DNA from: JAENVU01 sp964544295
GTDB taxonomy: Bacteria > Actinomycetota > Acidimicrobiia > IMCC26256 > JAENVU01
Reading direction: 5' to 3'
DNA: 20,923 bases
NCBI GenBank assembly: GCA_964544295.1
Contig: CAZJBJ010000052.1
Span: 1-20,923 of the forward strand
Within the stretch, counting starts at the first letter, position 1, and each line of letters opens with the position of its first letter. The notes below the pieces were generated by a model. That model was not told the DNA's origin. It did not search any database and worked only from the letters and a program-made list of their open reading frames with translations. Both the position numbers and the translations under genes were made by a program. This document shows positions 13,082-20,862 of this stretch, piece after piece.

Positions 13082-13465
13082 TCAGACCCGGGCGCGCTCG
13101 GCCGCGAGGATCGTGCGGATGACCTCGACGAGATCGTCGGGCTCGAACGGTTTGGTCACGTACTCGTCGGCTCCGAGCTCGGTGGCCTTGGCCCGATCCG
13201 ACTCGCCGGACTTCGCCGAACACACCACGACCGCGGGCCGCGTCGGGCGACCGCCCAACTCGGCGAGCACGAACCAGCCGTCGAGCACCGGCATCATGAT
13301 GTCGAGGACGACGAGATCGGGCTGCTCGTCGTCGACGCGACGCAACGCGGTCTCGCCGTCGGCGGCGAGCAACGGATCGAAGCCTTCGGACTCGAGGATC
13401 ATGCGCAGCGTCAGCAACACGTCGGGCTCGTCGTCGACGATCAGGATCTTCGGCCGATCAGACAT
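13082..13465 (-). CDS. Single-domain response regulator (CheY-like receiver)
   Basis: The 127-residue protein is a receiver domain alone: D11-D12 in LIVDDE, phosphoacceptor D55 in VLDIMMP, S84-type switch position in VVCSAKSG, and K105 in YVTKPFEP. No DNA-binding or enzymatic output follows, so it must act by protein contact or as a phosphate relay. The frame is open upstream into the kinase gene, but the ATG at 13465 is the natural start. It overlaps the end of the kinase gene by eight bases, so the two are co-translated and most likely cognate. Confidence 0.9.
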   Translation of the reverse strand: MSDRPKILIVDDEPDVLLTLRMILESEGFDPLLAADGETALRRVDDEQPDLVVLDIMMPVLDGWFVLAELGGRPTRPAVVVCSAKSGESDRAKATELGADEYVTKPFEPDDLVEVIRTILAAERARV

Positions 13466-15002
13466 GCACCACCTCCGGTTGTGACTCCGCCATGAAGCTC
13501 GTCCGCAGCGCGACGCGGAACGCCGCGCCCCCGCCCGGCGCGTCCTCGACCCAGACCTTCCCGCCGCAGGACTCGACCAGGCCGCGCACGATCGAGAGGC
13601 CCAGTCCCATGCCGGGCTTCGTGCCGTTGGGATCGACCCGATAGAACCGCTCGAACACGCGGTCACGCTCCTCGGGCGGCACTCCGGGCCCGTGGTCCAT
13701 GACCGAGAGGACCACGGCATCATCGGTGACCTGGACCGAGACCCGTACCGGCGCGCTGCCGTACTTGTGCGCGTTCTCGATCAGGTTGGTGAGCACACGC
13801 TGCAACGCTTCGGGCTCGGCGCGCACGGCGCACGTGCGGGGCAGGTCGAGTTCGACCGGCCGGCCGGCGACCTGGGAGTCCATCGCCGTGAGCTGGACGA
13901 GCGCGCACAGGTCGATCTGCTGCATGGTGGGCCGGTTGGCGTTCTCCTGCATGCGGGCGGCGACCAGCATCTCCTCGACCATTGCCTGGAGCCGACCCGA
14001 CTGCCGATCGATGACGTCGAGCAATTCCTCACGCTGGGCGGGCTTGTCGGTCCGTCGGGACGCCGCCACCGCACCGCGGATCGAGGTGATCGGGGTGCGC
14101 AGTTCGTGGCTCACCGACGCCACGAACTGGGACTTCATCCGGTCGGATTCGAGCAGCTTGGCCACGTTGGCCCGCTCGGCTTCGTACAGACCGGCCTTGG
14201 CGATCGCGGCGGCGACCGGCTCGGCGAAGAGGCTGAGGACCGAGAGGTCGTCGGGCTCGAACTCGCGGCCCTTGGGCGCGAGCACGTTCAGAACTCCGAG
14301 CAGTTGGCCGCGGTTGACGAGCGGCACGCACATGGCGCCGCCGATCTCGACGTCGGACGCGATCGCGCCGCCGAGCTCCGTCTCAGCAAGCTCCGCGGTG
14401 ACGAGGAGCGGCTCGCGGCTCTTGGCCACCCGGCCGACGACCGACTCGCCGAGGCGGACGCGTGCGTCGCGCACGGTGCCCTCACCGCGCACCGCGACGA
14501 CCCGCAGGATCGTCTGGTCCTCGAGGAGCATCACCGATCCGCCCATCGAGCCGAGGAGCTCGAGCGCGTTCGCGAGGATGGCGTCGAGCACTTCGTCGAG
14601 ATCGAGGACCGAGTTCAACGCCTTGCCCGCGTTGAACAGCGCGGTGTTCATCTGGAGTTGCTGGGCCATCGTGTTGCTGAGCAGGCGCTCGTCGACGAGC
14701 AGCCGGGACAACCGGTGCAGGTGCACTTCCTTCTCCACCGCGTAGATGCAGAAGCCGACCGCGAGCACGCTCACCCCGCCGGCGAGGATCCAGGGGTCAC
14801 CCGTGATCCAGCTGGTCTGGCCGGTGGCACCGGAGACGGCGAGGGATGCAAGACCGATGCCGATCATGATGATCACGGTCATCGACCACAACTGCAGCCG
14901 GCGGCGTTCGACCATCTCGATCGACGGCGCGTGCTCGTTGAGACCCGCGACCCGGGCCTCGTGGCGAATGCGCTGACTGATCTCTACGGGGAGCTGATCC
15001 AT
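13458..15002 (-). CDS. Membrane sensor histidine kinase with GAF domain
   Basis: The 514-residue kinase has a cytoplasmic N-terminus, two membrane spans (about 39-58 and 70-90) with a very short external loop, and a coiled linker. A GAF domain follows (about 130-270), then HisKA with H299 in SVSHELRTP, and a HATPase domain with N box NLIENAHKYG (406-415), G1 DHGPGVP, F box FERFYRVD and GMGLGLS. The short loop means the signal is probably read by the cytoplasmic GAF domain or in the membrane. The ATG at 15002 is preferred because GGAAGG stands four bases upstream; an ATG at 15029 adds nine residues without a ribosome site. The partner is the single-domain regulator downstream. Confidence 0.93.
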   Translation of the reverse strand: MDQLPVEISQRIRHEARVAGLNEHAPSIEMVERRRLQLWSMTVIIMIGIGLASLAVSGATGQTSWITGDPWILAGGVSVLAVGFCIYAVEKEVHLHRLSRLLVDERLLSNTMAQQLQMNTALFNAGKALNSVLDLDEVLDAILANALELLGSMGGSVMLLEDQTILRVVAVRGEGTVRDARVRLGESVVGRVAKSREPLLVTAELAETELGGAIASDVEIGGAMCVPLVNRGQLLGVLNVLAPKGREFEPDDLSVLSLFAEPVAAAIAKAGLYEAERANVAKLLESDRMKSQFVASVSHELRTPITSIRGAVAASRRTDKPAQREELLDVIDRQSGRLQAMVEEMLVAARMQENANRPTMQQIDLCALVQLTAMDSQVAGRPVELDLPRTCAVRAEPEALQRVLTNLIENAHKYGSAPVRVSVQVTDDAVVLSVMDHGPGVPPEERDRVFERFYRVDPNGTKPGMGLGLSIVRGLVESCGGKVWVEDAPGGGAAFRVALRTSFMAESQPEVVHV

Positions 15003-15082
15003 GGCACCTTCCGGGACTCGACCGTGCATCGACTCGGAATGTGGGTGCCTTGAGCCCCCGATGACGAGATTGTCGGATTCTG

Positions 15083-15099
15083 CGGCCGAGCCTCGGCCG
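15083..15099 (-). terminator. GC-rich hairpin after the DJ-1/PfpI gene
   Basis: Arms CGGCCGAG (15083-15090) and CTCGGCCG (15092-15099) form a 7-bp stem with a three-base loop, 20 bases past the stop of the DJ-1/PfpI gene. No T-run follows. It could end the glxA-like operon. Confidence 0.4.
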
Positions 15100-15119
15100 G
15101 GACCTTCTGGCGGGGTCGT

Positions 15120-15716
15120 TCACTCCCCCGTGAGGGCCGCGTACGGGGGCGCCGGGTTGTACTCCATGGCCGCCTGGGTGGCCCGGGCGTGCTCCACCGA
15201 ATAGAGCTGGCCGACGAGCCAGAGCGACATGTCGATCCCCGCGCTCACCCCGGCCGAGGTCACCACATTGCCGTGGCGCACGTACCGCACGTTCTCCAGC
15301 ACTTCCTGTTCCGGGGCGAGGCCGCGGAACTCCTCGATCGCGGCCCAGTGGGTGGTGACCCGCTTGCCGCGCGCCGGGCCGGCCGCTTCGAGGACGAAGG
15401 CCCCGGTACACACGCTCGTGACCCAGCGGCAGTCCGGCGCGACCCGACGAAGGAACTCCAACATGGCCGGGTTCGTGCGTTCGGTCCGGCTGCCCTGCCC
15501 ACCGGGGACGAGCACGACGTCGAGCGCGGGCGCGTCGGCGAAGGTGTGATCGGTGAGGACCCGCAGCCCCTTCCGGCACCGAATCGGACCCTCGTGCTCG
15601 CTGATGGTCACGACGGTGTCGCCATCCTGGCGCGCCATGGTGAAGACCTCCCACGGACCGACCCAGTCCAGCTCCTCGCAGTCCTCGAAGACGACGATGC
15701 CGATCGTGATGGCCAT
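15120..15716 (-). CDS. DJ-1/PfpI family protein, isonitrile hydratase-like
   Basis: The 198-residue protein has a single class I glutamine amidotransferase-like DJ-1/PfpI domain. The nucleophile-elbow cysteine is C103 in SVCTGAFVLEAAG, followed by T104 and THW (122-124). D17 in EELDWVGPWEVF matches the acidic residue used by isonitrile hydratase, whose reaction is hydration of isonitriles to N-substituted formamides. Whether this enzyme does that, or deglycase or another reaction, cannot be settled from sequence. Its ATG overlaps the stop of the upstream AraC-type regulator (TGATG), so it is co-expressed with and probably controlled by it. Confidence 0.87.
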   Translation of the reverse strand: MAITIGIVVFEDCEELDWVGPWEVFTMARQDGDTVVTISEHEGPIRCRKGLRVLTDHTFADAPALDVVLVPGGQGSRTERTNPAMLEFLRRVAPDCRWVTSVCTGAFVLEAAGPARGKRVTTHWAAIEEFRGLAPEQEVLENVRYVRHGNVVTSAGVSAGIDMSLWLVGQLYSVEHARATQAAMEYNPAPPYAALTGE

Positions 15717-16705
15717 CAGATGCCTACCTCCTGGAAGTCGGTGACGCGGAAGCGCCGGCGGTACTCGGTCGGCGCGACGCGGAACGCGCGCAGGAACGAA
15801 CGGCGCATGGTCTCGGCCGATCCGAATCCACACTCGCGCGCGATGCCGTCGACGCCGAGATCGGACTCCTCGAGCCGGCGGCGCACCGCTTCGAGCCGCG
15901 CCCGTTCCACGAACCGCGCGGGCGTGGTCCCGACCGCGGCGCGGAAGCGGCGGGCGAAGTGGCGCGGGCTCATCGCGGCTTCGTCGGCGAGGCGTGCGAC
16001 CGAGAGGTCCTCGGCGAGATGGTCGAGGATCCACGCCTGCACGTCGAGGAGGTCGTGGCGATCGGCGGTCTGAGCTTCGAGGGCCGCGCTGAACTGGGCC
16101 TGGCCGCCCGGCCGTTTGAGAAAGACGACGAGCCGACGCGCCACGGCCATCGCGCAATCGTGGCCGCAGTCCTCCTCGACGAGCGCGAGGGCGAGGTCGA
16201 TGCCGGCGGTCACCCCGGCGGAGGTCGAGATGCGACCGTCGCGCACGTAGATCGGATCGGGATCGACCTGGATCGTCGGATACAGGCGGGCGAGATCGGC
16301 GCAGGCCGACCAGTGAGTGGTGGCGCGGCGACCGTCGAGCAGCCCCGCGGCCGCGAGGACGAACGCCCCCGAGCACACCGATGCGACCCGGCGGGACGTC
16401 GTCGCGATGCGGCGGACGTCGGCCAGGACGGAGGGGTCGGTCGCGGCTGCGGTGATCCCGTGGCGGCCACCGCCCGCGACCACGAACGTGTCGACCGGAC
16501 CCCGCACCTCGCCCAGCGCCCCGGCGAGGAGTTCGAGGCCGCTGCCCATCCGGACGGGTCCATCGATCGGGGCCACGACCTCGATCTCGTAGGGGTGGGT
16601 CCCCTCGGGGCCGACCGCGTTGGCGAAGACCTCCAGCGGCCCGGTGACGTCCAGGCTCTGCCCGCCCGGAAAGGTGAAGATGACGACTCGGCGCATGGCA
16701 GTCAT
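15716..16705 (-). CDS. GlxA-family AraC-type transcriptional regulator with DJ-1/PfpI domain
   Basis: The 329-residue regulator has an N-terminal DJ-1/PfpI-like sensor domain (about 5-185) with a conserved C111 in SVCSGAFVLAAAG. A C-terminal AraC DNA-binding domain (about 215-320) has two helix-turn-helix units, one around LSVARLADEAAMSPRHFARRF and one around DGIARECGFGS through YRRRF. ATG 16705 is chosen; an ATG at 16696 is an alternative and the open frame further upstream runs into repeats. It is translationally coupled to an enzyme with the same fold as its own sensor domain. Ligand unknown. Two GGGGTCC copies 21 bases apart lie just upstream of the start and could be its operator. Confidence 0.92.
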   Translation of the reverse strand: MTAMRRVVIFTFPGGQSLDVTGPLEVFANAVGPEGTHPYEIEVVAPIDGPVRMGSGLELLAGALGEVRGPVDTFVVAGGGRHGITAAATDPSVLADVRRIATTSRRVASVCSGAFVLAAAGLLDGRRATTHWSACADLARLYPTIQVDPDPIYVRDGRISTSAGVTAGIDLALALVEEDCGHDCAMAVARRLVVFLKRPGGQAQFSAALEAQTADRHDLLDVQAWILDHLAEDLSVARLADEAAMSPRHFARRFRAAVGTTPARFVERARLEAVRRRLEESDLGVDGIARECGFGSAETMRRSFLRAFRVAPTEYRRRFRVTDFQEVGI

Positions 16706-16757
16706 CGTGACGGACCCCACCGATGTCCGCAAGGACCCCGTCCCCACGATTCCTGCC

Positions 16758-16951
16758 AAGAGCGGGTGAGCAAGAGGCTGCACCCAGGAGGCACAGCGCG
16801 CCGCCAATCGCGTTACTCGGGGTGCAGCCGTGGCCCGAGCGGCCCGCGACGAAGTCGCAAGAGCGGGAGAGCAAGAGGCTGCACCCATGAGGCACTGCGC
16901 GCCGCCAATCGCGTTACTCGGGGTGCAGCCGTGGCCCGAGCGGCCCGCGAC
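16758..16951. repeat. 101-bp structured tandem repeat (about two units left of the gap)
   Basis: Unit one is 16758-16858. Unit two starts at 16859 and runs into the N gap at 16952. They differ at three of 93 comparable positions. Each unit carries a 10-bp inverted repeat, GGCTGCACCC with GGGTGCAGCC (16776-16785/16820-16829; 16877-16886/16921-16930), and a short hairpin GCGAC-GAA-GTCGC (16846-16858). An alternative stem, CTCGGG with CCCGAG (16816-16821/16834-16839), overlaps the first. The period is not a multiple of three and no gene covers it, so it is a non-coding, foldable repeat. Confidence 0.88.
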
Positions 16952-17051
16952 NNNNNNNNNNNNNNNNNNNNNNNNNNNNNNNNNNNNNNNNNNNNNNNNN
17001 NNNNNNNNNNNNNNNNNNNNNNNNNNNNNNNNNNNNNNNNNNNNNNNNNNN
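16952..17051. other. Assembly gap of 100 N inside the tandem repeat
   Basis: Exactly 100 N, the usual placeholder for a gap of unknown size. The left flank ends in GCGAC and the right flank starts with GAAGTCGC, which join exactly as in the complete unit. The true length could therefore be zero or any number of 101-bp units. Confidence 0.97.
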
Positions 17052-17068
17052 GAAGTCGCAAGAGCGGG
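17052..17068. repeat. Right-hand end of the 101-bp repeat array
   Basis: GAAGTCGC completes a unit and AAGAGCGGG (17060-17068) begins another, which stops directly at the stop codon (17069-17071, minus strand) of the VWA gene. The whole space between glxA-like and VWA genes (16706-17068) thus holds only the glxA-like upstream region, the repeats and the gap. Confidence 0.8.
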
Positions 17069-19090
17069 CTAGGAAGCTCGGCGGTGGGCGGTGCGGTGTT
17101 CGAGGAAGTCGACGAGGACGTAGTCGCCGAGGGTGGCCGCGGGGGTGAAGAAAGCGCGGCCCTTGTTCATCTCCATCATGCGCTTGACGAAATCCTGGAG
17201 GTACGGAGACTCGTCGAGCATGAAGGTGTTGATCCGGATGCCCGAGCGGGTGCAGCGGCGGACTTCGCGGAGGGTCTGTTCGATCGTGGCGTAGGACGGC
17301 GGGTAGCTGAAGACCGCCTCGTCGCCTTCGATGTGGGCGGTCGGCTCGCCGTCGGTGACCATGATGATCTGCTTGGTGCCCGACTGCTTCTCGAGTTGAT
17401 TGCGGGCGAGCAGCAACGCGTGCTGCATGTTGGTGCCCCACTCGAAGTCCCACCCGAGTTCGGGCAGGAGTTGCGGCTTGATGTCGCGGGCGACGCGCCC
17501 GAACGACACCAACCCGAAGTAGTCGTTCGGGAACTGCGTGGTGATGAGCGAGTGCAACGCCATCGCGACCTTCTTGGCCGGCAGGAAGTTGTCGCGCATC
17601 GGCATCGACATCGACACGTCGAGCAGCAGAACCGTCGACGACTTCGTGACAACCTCGGTGCGTTCGACCTCGAAGTCGTCCGGCGTGAGCCGCACCGGCG
17701 TGCCCGACCCCTGGCGCCGGATCGCATTGCGCACCGTCTGTTCGACGTTGAGGTTGAACGGGTCGCCGAACTCGTACGGCTTGTGTTCGTAGGCGCGCTC
17801 GTGGCCGACGCCGGTCTGTTCGATCGCGTGGCGGCCGACGCGGTCCTTCACCATGTTGCGGAAGAGGTCGCCGAGTGCCTTCTGGCCGAGGGCGCGCACG
17901 CCTTTCGGGGTGAGCTCGTAGCGCCCGTCCCGCTGGTCGATCAGCCCCGCGTCCTTCAGCATGTTGGCGAGATCCTGGAGCCGCTCGAGCGAGCGGGCGA
18001 CGTCGTTACCCAGCAGGTCACGGGCCTGGTCGATGTCGACCTCGGCGATCTGGCCGGGCTGGGTGACGTTCGAGAGCATCTGCTCCAACCCGTCGAGGTC
18101 ACCGATGGTCTGGAGCACACTCGACATCTGCCCCATCGACATCGGCTCGTCCCCGCTGAAGTTGAGTTCGCGACCCCAGGGCATGTTCGGGAACGCGTTC
18201 TGCAGGTTGCGGGACAACTCGCCCATCTGCCAACGCAGGTCCATGTCCTCCATGAGCGCGTCGCTCAGCTGTTGGAGCTGCGCACGCTGTTCGGGGGTCA
18301 TCGAGTTGAGCAGCTGCTGCATCGCCGCCATCGACTGCGCCATCTGTTCGAGCAACTCGTCGAGCGTCTCGGGGTTGCCCGGGAAGAAGTCGCCGTACTT
18401 GTCCATGAACTCGGCGAAGTTCGGCTCCTCCCCCCGCTCGCGCTGTTCGAGCATCTGGTTGAGATCGGCGAGCATGTCCTTCATCCGCGCCATCTGATCC
18501 GGCGAGACGTCCTTCATCCCTTCGGACATCTGGTTGAAGTAGCTCTCCATCAACTGCTGGCGGAGCTCGTCCATGAGCTCCTCGAACTGCTGCCGGGCCG
18601 CGTCGTCCATGAAGTCGTAGTTCTGGAGTGCCTGCACGCGCCCGGCGAGGTCGTCGGGAACGAGGTCGAGTTCCAACCCGCGTTCGGCGGCAAGGTTCTC
18701 GACGATCTCGCGGCGCCGCTCGTCGTCGCCGGCGCGGACCTCTTGGACGCGCCGGTCGATGCCGGCTCGTTCGTTCTCGATGACGTCGTTGAGCTTCTCG
18801 GCGATGTCGTCGTACACGCCGCCGAGGTCGCGCTTCTCGAGTTCCTCCTGGCGGCGCTGCCGCAACCGTTCGAGCATCTCGCGCATGCCCATGAGCTCGT
18901 CGCCGTTGCGGTCCTTGAACCCCTGCTGGAGCATGCGGCGCAGCGCCGCGTTGAGATCGCCGTGGTAGAGCAGTTCGTCGGCCATCTCCGAGAGCAGCGA
19001 GTCGGCGTCGAGATCGAACCCGACCTGCGTGCCGTCCCACGCCGAATACCGGAACCCGGGTGCTTCGCGGCGGGAACGGCGACGGCGCAT
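17069..19090 (-). CDS. Large VWA (von Willebrand factor A) domain protein
   Basis: A 673-residue soluble protein. The first roughly 450 residues are helical, charged and rich in Met/Gln/Glu/Asp, with coiled-coil-like stretches. The C-terminal VWA domain has a full MIDAS metal site: D491-x-S493-x-S495, T553 in GTN and D580 in TDGEPT. Proteins of this kind usually work with a MoxR/ChlI-type AAA+ ATPase as chelatase or chaperone-like complexes, but no such ATPase lies in the window. The basic N-terminus is MRRRRSRRE. The ATG follows a TACCCT box by six bases, suggesting a leaderless transcript. The molecular role is unknown. Confidence 0.88.
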   Translation of the reverse strand: MRRRRSRREAPGFRYSAWDGTQVGFDLDADSLLSEMADELLYHGDLNAALRRMLQQGFKDRNGDELMGMREMLERLRQRRQEELEKRDLGGVYDDIAEKLNDVIENERAGIDRRVQEVRAGDDERRREIVENLAAERGLELDLVPDDLAGRVQALQNYDFMDDAARQQFEELMDELRQQLMESYFNQMSEGMKDVSPDQMARMKDMLADLNQMLEQRERGEEPNFAEFMDKYGDFFPGNPETLDELLEQMAQSMAAMQQLLNSMTPEQRAQLQQLSDALMEDMDLRWQMGELSRNLQNAFPNMPWGRELNFSGDEPMSMGQMSSVLQTIGDLDGLEQMLSNVTQPGQIAEVDIDQARDLLGNDVARSLERLQDLANMLKDAGLIDQRDGRYELTPKGVRALGQKALGDLFRNMVKDRVGRHAIEQTGVGHERAYEHKPYEFGDPFNLNVEQTVRNAIRRQGSGTPVRLTPDDFEVERTEVVTKSSTVLLLDVSMSMPMRDNFLPAKKVAMALHSLITTQFPNDYFGLVSFGRVARDIKPQLLPELGWDFEWGTNMQHALLLARNQLEKQSGTKQIIMVTDGEPTAHIEGDEAVFSYPPSYATIEQTLREVRRCTRSGIRINTFMLDESPYLQDFVKRMMEMNKGRAFFTPAATLGDYVLVDFLEHRTAHRRAS

Positions 19091-19096
19091 CTCCGG

Positions 19097-19102
19097 AGGG
19101 TA
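19097..19102 (-). promoter_or_regulatory. -10 box TACCCT for the VWA gene (leaderless)
   Basis: TACCCT on the minus strand ends six bases before the ATG. CCGGAG between them resembles a ribosome site but is too close to the ATG to act as one. The MFS gene stop is 13 bases upstream, so read-through is also possible. Confidence 0.45.
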
Positions 19103-19114
19103 ACCCCGATGGCC

Positions 19115-20329
19115 TCAGGCCGCGTCCGCGGCGCCCAGCGTCACCGGCGCATCGGTCGGATCCCCCATGGTGCCCAGCGCCCACCGGTTGATGGCGAGGA
19201 CGGCGATCGCACTCGCGGCCGAGGCGGCAGCGATGGTCCAGGGCAACGCCGCCGCGCCGGTCTCCTCCAGCAACGCACCGATCAGCGGCGGGAGCACGAG
19301 TCCGCCGACGGCCGACCCGCCGATGAACCAGGCGGTGACCTCGCCGGTGAGCGGGTACGTGCGGTGGAAGTGGGCGAGCATCGTGGGGAACTGCGGGGCG
19401 ATCACAATGCCGAAGACAGTCGCGCCGACACTCAGCGCGACAGGAGCGGCGCCGACGAGCGCAATGACCACGGCGACGACGGTCGAGATCGCCACGCTCC
19501 ACCACAACACCCCGCCGGTGTCGAACCGGTCGCCGCGCCACACCATGAGGATGCGCCCGCCGAGGAACCCGGCCCAGAACGCGACGGTGAGCCCGGTGCC
19601 CCAACCCGAGCCGAGGCCGACCTCGTGCGCGTAGGTCGCGATCCAACCGGAGAAGCCGATCTCGAGGCCGACGTAGAGGACGAAGAACCAGGCGACGAGA
19701 CCGAGCCGCCATCGGGCCGGGGTCTCACCGCGCTCCTCGTGATCGCGCGCCGCCTGCCGCTTGGACCCGGCGCGATCACCGGTCCAGAGCAGCGCGGCCA
19801 ACGCGAGCGCGGCCACACCGAAGCTGCCGCACGCGAGCCACAACGAGTCGGTCAGGGCGAGCGATACGCCGACGAGCACCGGCGCGAGCACCGCGCCCAC
19901 CGCGAAGGACATGTGCAGCGCGTTGATCGACGAGACGAGCCGGTCGGGCGTGACCGTCGCGGAGACGAGCGTGTTGCCGCCGACGTCGATGCTGCCCGCA
20001 CCGAAACCGATGACCGAACCGGCGGCGACGATCACGATCAGCTCCGACGACGCAGGCACCAACGCGATGGCGAGGGCGAAGCCGAACACGGCCAACGCCA
20101 CGAGGTGACGGCCGCCGACGTGGCGGTAGAGGCGGCCGGCGATCAGCGAACCGAGCAGCCCACCGACCGACTGGGCGCTGAACACCCAGCCCATCTCCGC
20201 GACCGTCGATCCGGTCTGGCGCCGCAGTTCGGGCAGGGCGGGGCCGAAGAAACTGAGTGCGACGCCGAGGCCGAGGAACGCGCCGAAGTAGGGCAGGATC
20301 GGTCTCCATCGCGCTGCCGCGGATTCCAC
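19115..20329 (-). CDS. Major facilitator superfamily transporter
   Basis: A 404-residue membrane protein with about twelve hydrophobic segments in two halves, joined by a charged cytoplasmic loop (about 186-206, DRAGSKRQAARDHEERGE). The loop between segments two and three reads GRLYRHVGGRHL, a degenerate form of the MFS motif G-x-x-x-D-R-x-G-R-R. The sequence resembles the sugar-permease-like branch (FucP-type), but the substrate cannot be assigned. Start is GTG 20329, with GAGGGA five bases upstream. It is divergent from a small lipoprotein gene and lies just upstream of the VWA gene. Confidence 0.88.
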   Translation of the reverse strand: MESAAARWRPILPYFGAFLGLGVALSFFGPALPELRRQTGSTVAEMGWVFSAQSVGGLLGSLIAGRLYRHVGGRHLVALAVFGFALAIALVPASSELIVIVAAGSVIGFGAGSIDVGGNTLVSATVTPDRLVSSINALHMSFAVGAVLAPVLVGVSLALTDSLWLACGSFGVAALALAALLWTGDRAGSKRQAARDHEERGETPARWRLGLVAWFFVLYVGLEIGFSGWIATYAHEVGLGSGWGTGLTVAFWAGFLGGRILMVWRGDRFDTGGVLWWSVAISTVVAVVIALVGAAPVALSVGATVFGIVIAPQFPTMLAHFHRTYPLTGEVTAWFIGGSAVGGLVLPPLIGALLEETGAAALPWTIAAASAASAIAVLAINRWALGTMGDPTDAPVTLGAADAA

Positions 20330-20382
20330 TGCATTCCCTCGCCGACTCGTCGATGCCGGCCGCAGCGTTGCACAATCGGGGA

Positions 20383-20775
20383 ATGCGCATCCGCCGTTCC
20401 GCCCTCCCGGTCCGGGCGCTCGTCGTGCTCGTGGCGCTCGGTGCGGTCGGCGTCGGCTGCTCGAACAAGGACGACACCGCCTCCGGGCTCCCCCGCCCGT
20501 CGCGGGCGTTCTGCAAGGCGGCGGCCGACTACGACAAGCGGGTCGGCTCGCCGAAGCTCACGCTCGCGGATCACATCAAGTACTCGAAGGCGATCGCGCA
20601 GACCGCGCCCGTCGACATCCGCAAGGACGCGAACCTGGTCTGGCGTTCGTTCGTGAAGCTCGACGCCGGCGACCGCAGCGTGGTCGACAACCCCGAGGTG
20701 AAGGACGCGATCGACCGCGTCAACCGCCGCGCCGGTCAGGACTGCGGCTGGTACCGCCGCAAGGAATCCATCTGA
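20383..20775 (+). CDS. Small hypothetical lipoprotein
   Basis: A 130-residue protein with a basic N-terminus, a hydrophobic stretch and a lipobox ending VGVGC, lipidated at C26. The mature part is short, Lys/Asp-rich and contains two cysteines (FCKAAADY and DCGWYRR) that could pair outside the cell. I do not recognise the family. The ATG at 20383 is chosen because it gives a normal signal peptide; 42 further upstream codons of open frame overlap the MFS gene. CACAAT ends six bases before the ATG and may be a leaderless -10. Confidence 0.72.
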   Translation: MRIRRSALPVRALVVLVALGAVGVGCSNKDDTASGLPRPSRAFCKAAADYDKRVGSPKLTLADHIKYSKAIAQTAPVDIRKDANLVWRSFVKLDAGDRSVVDNPEVKDAIDRVNRRAGQDCGWYRRKESI

Positions 20776-20851
20776 GCCACTCCTCCTCCGCCGGAAATTC
20801 CGACGAACCGTTTCGGGCCCGGCACGCGACAGGTCCTGTGCAGATCTAACC

Positions 20852-20857
20852 AGGAGG
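20852..20857 (+). promoter_or_regulatory. Ribosome binding site AGGAGG
   Basis: A perfect AGGAGG five bases before the ATG at 20863. It is the strongest ribosome site in the window and decides this start. An inverted repeat ACAGG-T-CCTGT lies upstream at about 20829-20840. Confidence 0.85.
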
Positions 20858-20862
20858 CAGCC

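Noticed and set aside
16758..17068. CRISPR array or integron attC site in the 101-bp repeats
   Set aside because: Units are contiguous with no unique spacers, so not CRISPR. No RYYYAAC/GTTRRRY pair of attC core sites and no integrase nearby.
15959..20656. A 1565-codon plus-strand open frame spanning the N gap
   Set aside because: It runs antisense to glxA-like, VWA and MFS genes and through 100 N. It is a high-GC shadow with no recognisable domain.
20793..20815. Possible ECF promoter (GGAAA ... CGTTT) before the last gene
   Set aside because: The two parts are only about 12 bases apart, too short, and the -35 lacks the final C.
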